A stretch of 8,458 nt of DNA from Chloroflexota bacterium (GTDB lineage: Bacteria > Chloroflexota > UBA6077), in assembly GCA_021845945.1 (NCBI GenBank), contig JAJZRD010000169.1, positions 1 through 8,458 of the forward strand, written 5' to 3'. The notes beneath the pieces were generated by a model. It had not been told where the DNA came from. It saw nothing but the letters and a program-made list of their open reading frames with translations, and did not search any database. A program made the position numbers and the translations under genes. Of the stretch, positions 6,897 to 8,458 are shown in pieces. Position 1 is the first letter of the stretch. Every line of letters begins with the position of its first letter.

Positions 6897-6900
6897 CTTA

Positions 6901-8184
6901 TTACAGCAGGTCGCGCCGGCAGATGACCTCGCCCCGACTGGCACCCACCCCCACGACGTCAACCTCCACACCCAGCAGTTCCTCGAGTCGGGCGAGGTAT
7001 CGAGCCGCCGCGGGAGGCAGCTCCTCGAGCCTCCTAGCGCCGACGATAGAGCTCTTCCAACCCTCCAGGGTCTCGTAGACCGGCCGGCATCGGTCCAGGT
7101 CCTCCGGATCGGCCGGCACGTAGTCGATCTCCCGCCCATCCAGCCGGTAGGCCACGCAGATCTTGATCTCGGCCATGTCGTCCAGCACGTCCAGCTTGGT
7201 GAGGGCGATGGAGTTGAACCCGTTCACGCCGGCCGAGTGGCGACCGACCACGGCATCGAACCAGCCGCAGCGGCGGGGCCGGCCGGTGGTGGTGCCGAAC
7301 TCGTGGCCCCGCTCCCGTAGGTGATCCCCCACCTCATCCTTCAGCTCGGTGGGCATGGGTCCGCCCCCAACCCGAGTGGTGTAGGCCTTGAAGACGCCCA
7401 CCGCCACATCCAGGCTGGCCGGACCGATGCCGGCGCCGAGGCAGAGGCCGGCCACCGTCGGCGAAGAGGAGGTGACGTATGGGTAGGTGCCGTGATCGGG
7501 ATCCAGCATCGTCCCGTGAGCGCCCTCCAGCAGGACATTCTTCTTCCGCCGCAGGGCCTCAAACACTATGGGCTCCGTCTCCTTGATGTAGGGGCGCAGG
7601 CGAGCGGCATACTCGGCGAAGGATTCCATCATGGGGTCCACCTGATAGGGCTCCACCCCGTACACCTTCGTCAGCAGGGCGTTCTTCAGGGAGAGCGCCC
7701 GCTCCAATCGGGCCCGGAACCGGCCCAGGTCCAGCAGATCGCCCACCCTCAGGCCGTCCCGTGAGGTCTTGTCCCCGTAGGCAGGGCCGATGCCCCGCCC
7801 CGTGGTGCCGATGCGCCCGGCGCCTCTCCCCTCCTCCTGCAGCCGGTCCAGCAGCAGGTGGTAGGGCATCACCATGTGGGCCCGATTGCTGATCACCAGT
7901 CCCGAGGTGCTCACTCCCCGCTGATGAAGGTTGTCCAACTCCTCCAGCAGGATGCCCGGGTCCAGCACAACGCCCGGCCCCACGATGCAGGTGGTGGAAG
8001 GGTTGAAGACGCCCGCCGGCACCAGGTGCAGCGCGAACTTGCCCTGCTCGTTGACCACGGTGTGGCCGGCGTTGTTGCCACCGTGGGACCGGATCACCAC
8101 CTGAGCCTTCTGGGCCAGCAGGTCGATCACCTTGCCTTTGCCTTCGTCCCCCCACTGGCCGCCGACGACGCCTACGATAGCCAT
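6901..8184 (-). CDS. purA: Adenylosuccinate synthetase
   Basis: PurA joins IMP and aspartate using GTP to give adenylosuccinate, the first committed step from IMP to AMP, in the cytoplasm. The 427-residue length is normal (E. coli 432). GGQWGDEGKGK (8-18) contains catalytic Asp13, and SHGGNNAGHTVV (33-44) contains catalytic His41. TTGRGIGPAYGDKTSRDG (127-144) and GTTTGRPRRCGWFD (297-310) form IMP and GTP contacts, and TKLDVLDD (329-336) is the guanine-binding segment. The usual GAQG of the IMP loop reads GAHG here (221-224), a Gln-to-His change at 223. The ATG at 8184 places the first beta strand at residues 2-7 and has AGGGGAG eight bases upstream; the frame open beyond it to 8292 crosses the promoter and leader. 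It is the first gene of a probable three-gene unit with the HAD and debranching genes. Confidence 0.97.
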   Translation of the reverse strand: MAIVGVVGGQWGDEGKGKVIDLLAQKAQVVIRSHGGNNAGHTVVNEQGKFALHLVPAGVFNPSTTCIVGPGVVLDPGILLEELDNLHQRGVSTSGLVISNRAHMVMPYHLLLDRLQEEGRGAGRIGTTGRGIGPAYGDKTSRDGLRVGDLLDLGRFRARLERALSLKNALLTKVYGVEPYQVDPMMESFAEYAARLRPYIKETEPIVFEALRRKKNVLLEGAHGTMLDPDHGTYPYVTSSSPTVAGLCLGAGIGPASLDVAVGVFKAYTTRVGGGPMPTELKDEVGDHLRERGHEFGTTTGRPRRCGWFDAVVGRHSAGVNGFNSIALTKLDVLDDMAEIKICVAYRLDGREIDYVPADPEDLDRCRPVYETLEGWKSSIVGARRLEELPPAAARYLARLEELLGVEVDVVGVGASRGEVICRRDLL

Positions 8185-8192
8185 GCGCGCTG

Positions 8193-8199
8193 CTCCCCT
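8193..8199 (-). promoter_or_regulatory. Ribosome binding site of purA
   Basis: On the minus strand AGGGGAG precedes the ATG at 8184 by eight bases within a purine-rich run. It supports the chosen start over any longer reading frame. Confidence 0.75.
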
Positions 8200-8230
8200 C
8201 TCGCCCTTCTTCCCCAAGTCGCCACAGTTA

Positions 8231-8252
8231 GGGGCCGGCTGGCGCCGACCCC
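8231..8252 (-). promoter_or_regulatory. Stable hairpin in the purA leader
   Basis: On the minus strand GGGGTCGGC, loop GCCA, then GCCGGCCCC forms a 9-bp stem with one G-U pair. It ends about 45 bases before the purA start codon. A weaker GC hairpin can form just upstream (about 8256-8277). No U-tract follows the stem, so it is not a simple terminator. A regulatory or mRNA-stabilising role is possible but unproven. Confidence 0.5.
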
Positions 8253-8291
8253 AACAGGGCCTCCCGCGTGGCCCCTTCGTGCCGAACACCA

Positions 8292-8300
8292 ATTATAGCA
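8292..8300 (-). promoter_or_regulatory. Extended -10 promoter of purA
   Basis: The minus strand carries TGCTATAAT: a perfect TATAAT (8292-8297) with the TG of an extended -10 element one base before it. The expected start of transcription is near 8285, giving a leader of about 100 nt. The position of a -35 box (about 8315-8320) reads GGGGTG, so the promoter would rely on the extended -10 or on an activator. Confidence 0.7.
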
Positions 8301-8316
8301 CAGCCACCTCGCCCCA

Positions 8317-8333
8317 CCCCGGCCACTCCGGGG
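8317..8333. repeat. GC palindrome overlapping the -35 position of purA
   Basis: CCCCGG (8317-8322) and CCGGGG (8328-8333) are perfect inverted arms around a 5-nt centre. The placement directly upstream of the extended -10 makes it a candidate operator, although it could be part of a dispersed intergenic repeat. Confidence 0.4.
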
Positions 8334-8412
8334 CTCGGCTCCACCTTGTGTTGGGCAGTTTGAGGGCGTGTTGGTGGCTGGTGAACTGCGATTGGGAAGG
8401 CATGTTCCCCTG

Positions 8413-8432
8413 GCTGCCCCATGAGGGGCAGC
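8413..8432. repeat. Perfect 8-bp hairpin near the right edge
   Basis: GCTGCCCC, loop ATGA, GGGGCAGC. No T-run follows on either strand within view. The stretch 8334-8458 otherwise holds no gene or site I can recognise; a proline-rich open frame through it on the minus strand has no family features. Confidence 0.5.
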
Positions 8433-8458
8433 AGGTGGTCCTCCCTGGACCGTCGTCA

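Noticed and set aside
8228..8422. Small proline-rich minus-strand open frame upstream of purA
   Set aside because: It crosses the purA promoter and leader hairpin, has no ribosome site or family resemblance, and its composition follows the GC-rich repeats beneath it.

Overview
The window looks like ordinary chromosomal DNA from a GC-rich bacterium. It holds seven protein genes in two convergent blocks, plus an unusual number of short palindromic repeats between genes. No RNA gene, CRISPR array, insertion sequence, transposase or phage gene was seen. The organism cannot be fixed from sequence alone. The MurG variant (Ser in place of His in the first glycine loop, and an HQQDVEPG motif) and the style of the intergenic repeats suggest a Chloroflexota-like or related environmental lineage. 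That is inference at low to moderate confidence.

Layout. Positions 1-165 are non-coding and carry a 70-bp imperfect inverted repeat (34-103). Two plus-strand genes follow: a SAM-dependent methyltransferase (166-1014, probable TTG start) and a MurG-type glycosyltransferase (1017-2102), two bases apart. A 41-bp convergent gap separates them from the minus-strand genes. Reading in the minus-strand direction from the right edge, these are purA (8184-6901), a HAD phosphatase (6896-6231), a glycogen-debranching-type glucosidase (6208-3998), a 209-bp repeat-filled spacer (3997-3789), a DUF47/PhoU-like protein (3788-3159) and a PiT phosphate permease (3166-2144).

How the genes work together. DUF47 and the PiT permease overlap by 8 bp and form the familiar low-affinity phosphate uptake pair. 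purA, the HAD gene and the debranching gene are separated by only 4 and 22 bp and probably share one transcript, driven by an extended -10 promoter at 8292-8300. The leader of about 100 nt contains a strong hairpin. A functional reason for grouping adenylate synthesis, a small phosphatase and glucan debranching is not evident. MurG performs the last cytoplasmic step of lipid II synthesis, and the substrate of the co-transcribed methyltransferase is unknown.

No undescribed multi-gene system was found. The points most worth a second look are non-coding or residue-level: a 90-bp pair of inverted hairpin repeats behind the debranching gene, the repeat that falsely extends the methyltransferase reading frame, the His-to-Ser change in MurG, a Gln-to-His change in the IMP-binding loop of PurA, and the structured purA leader.
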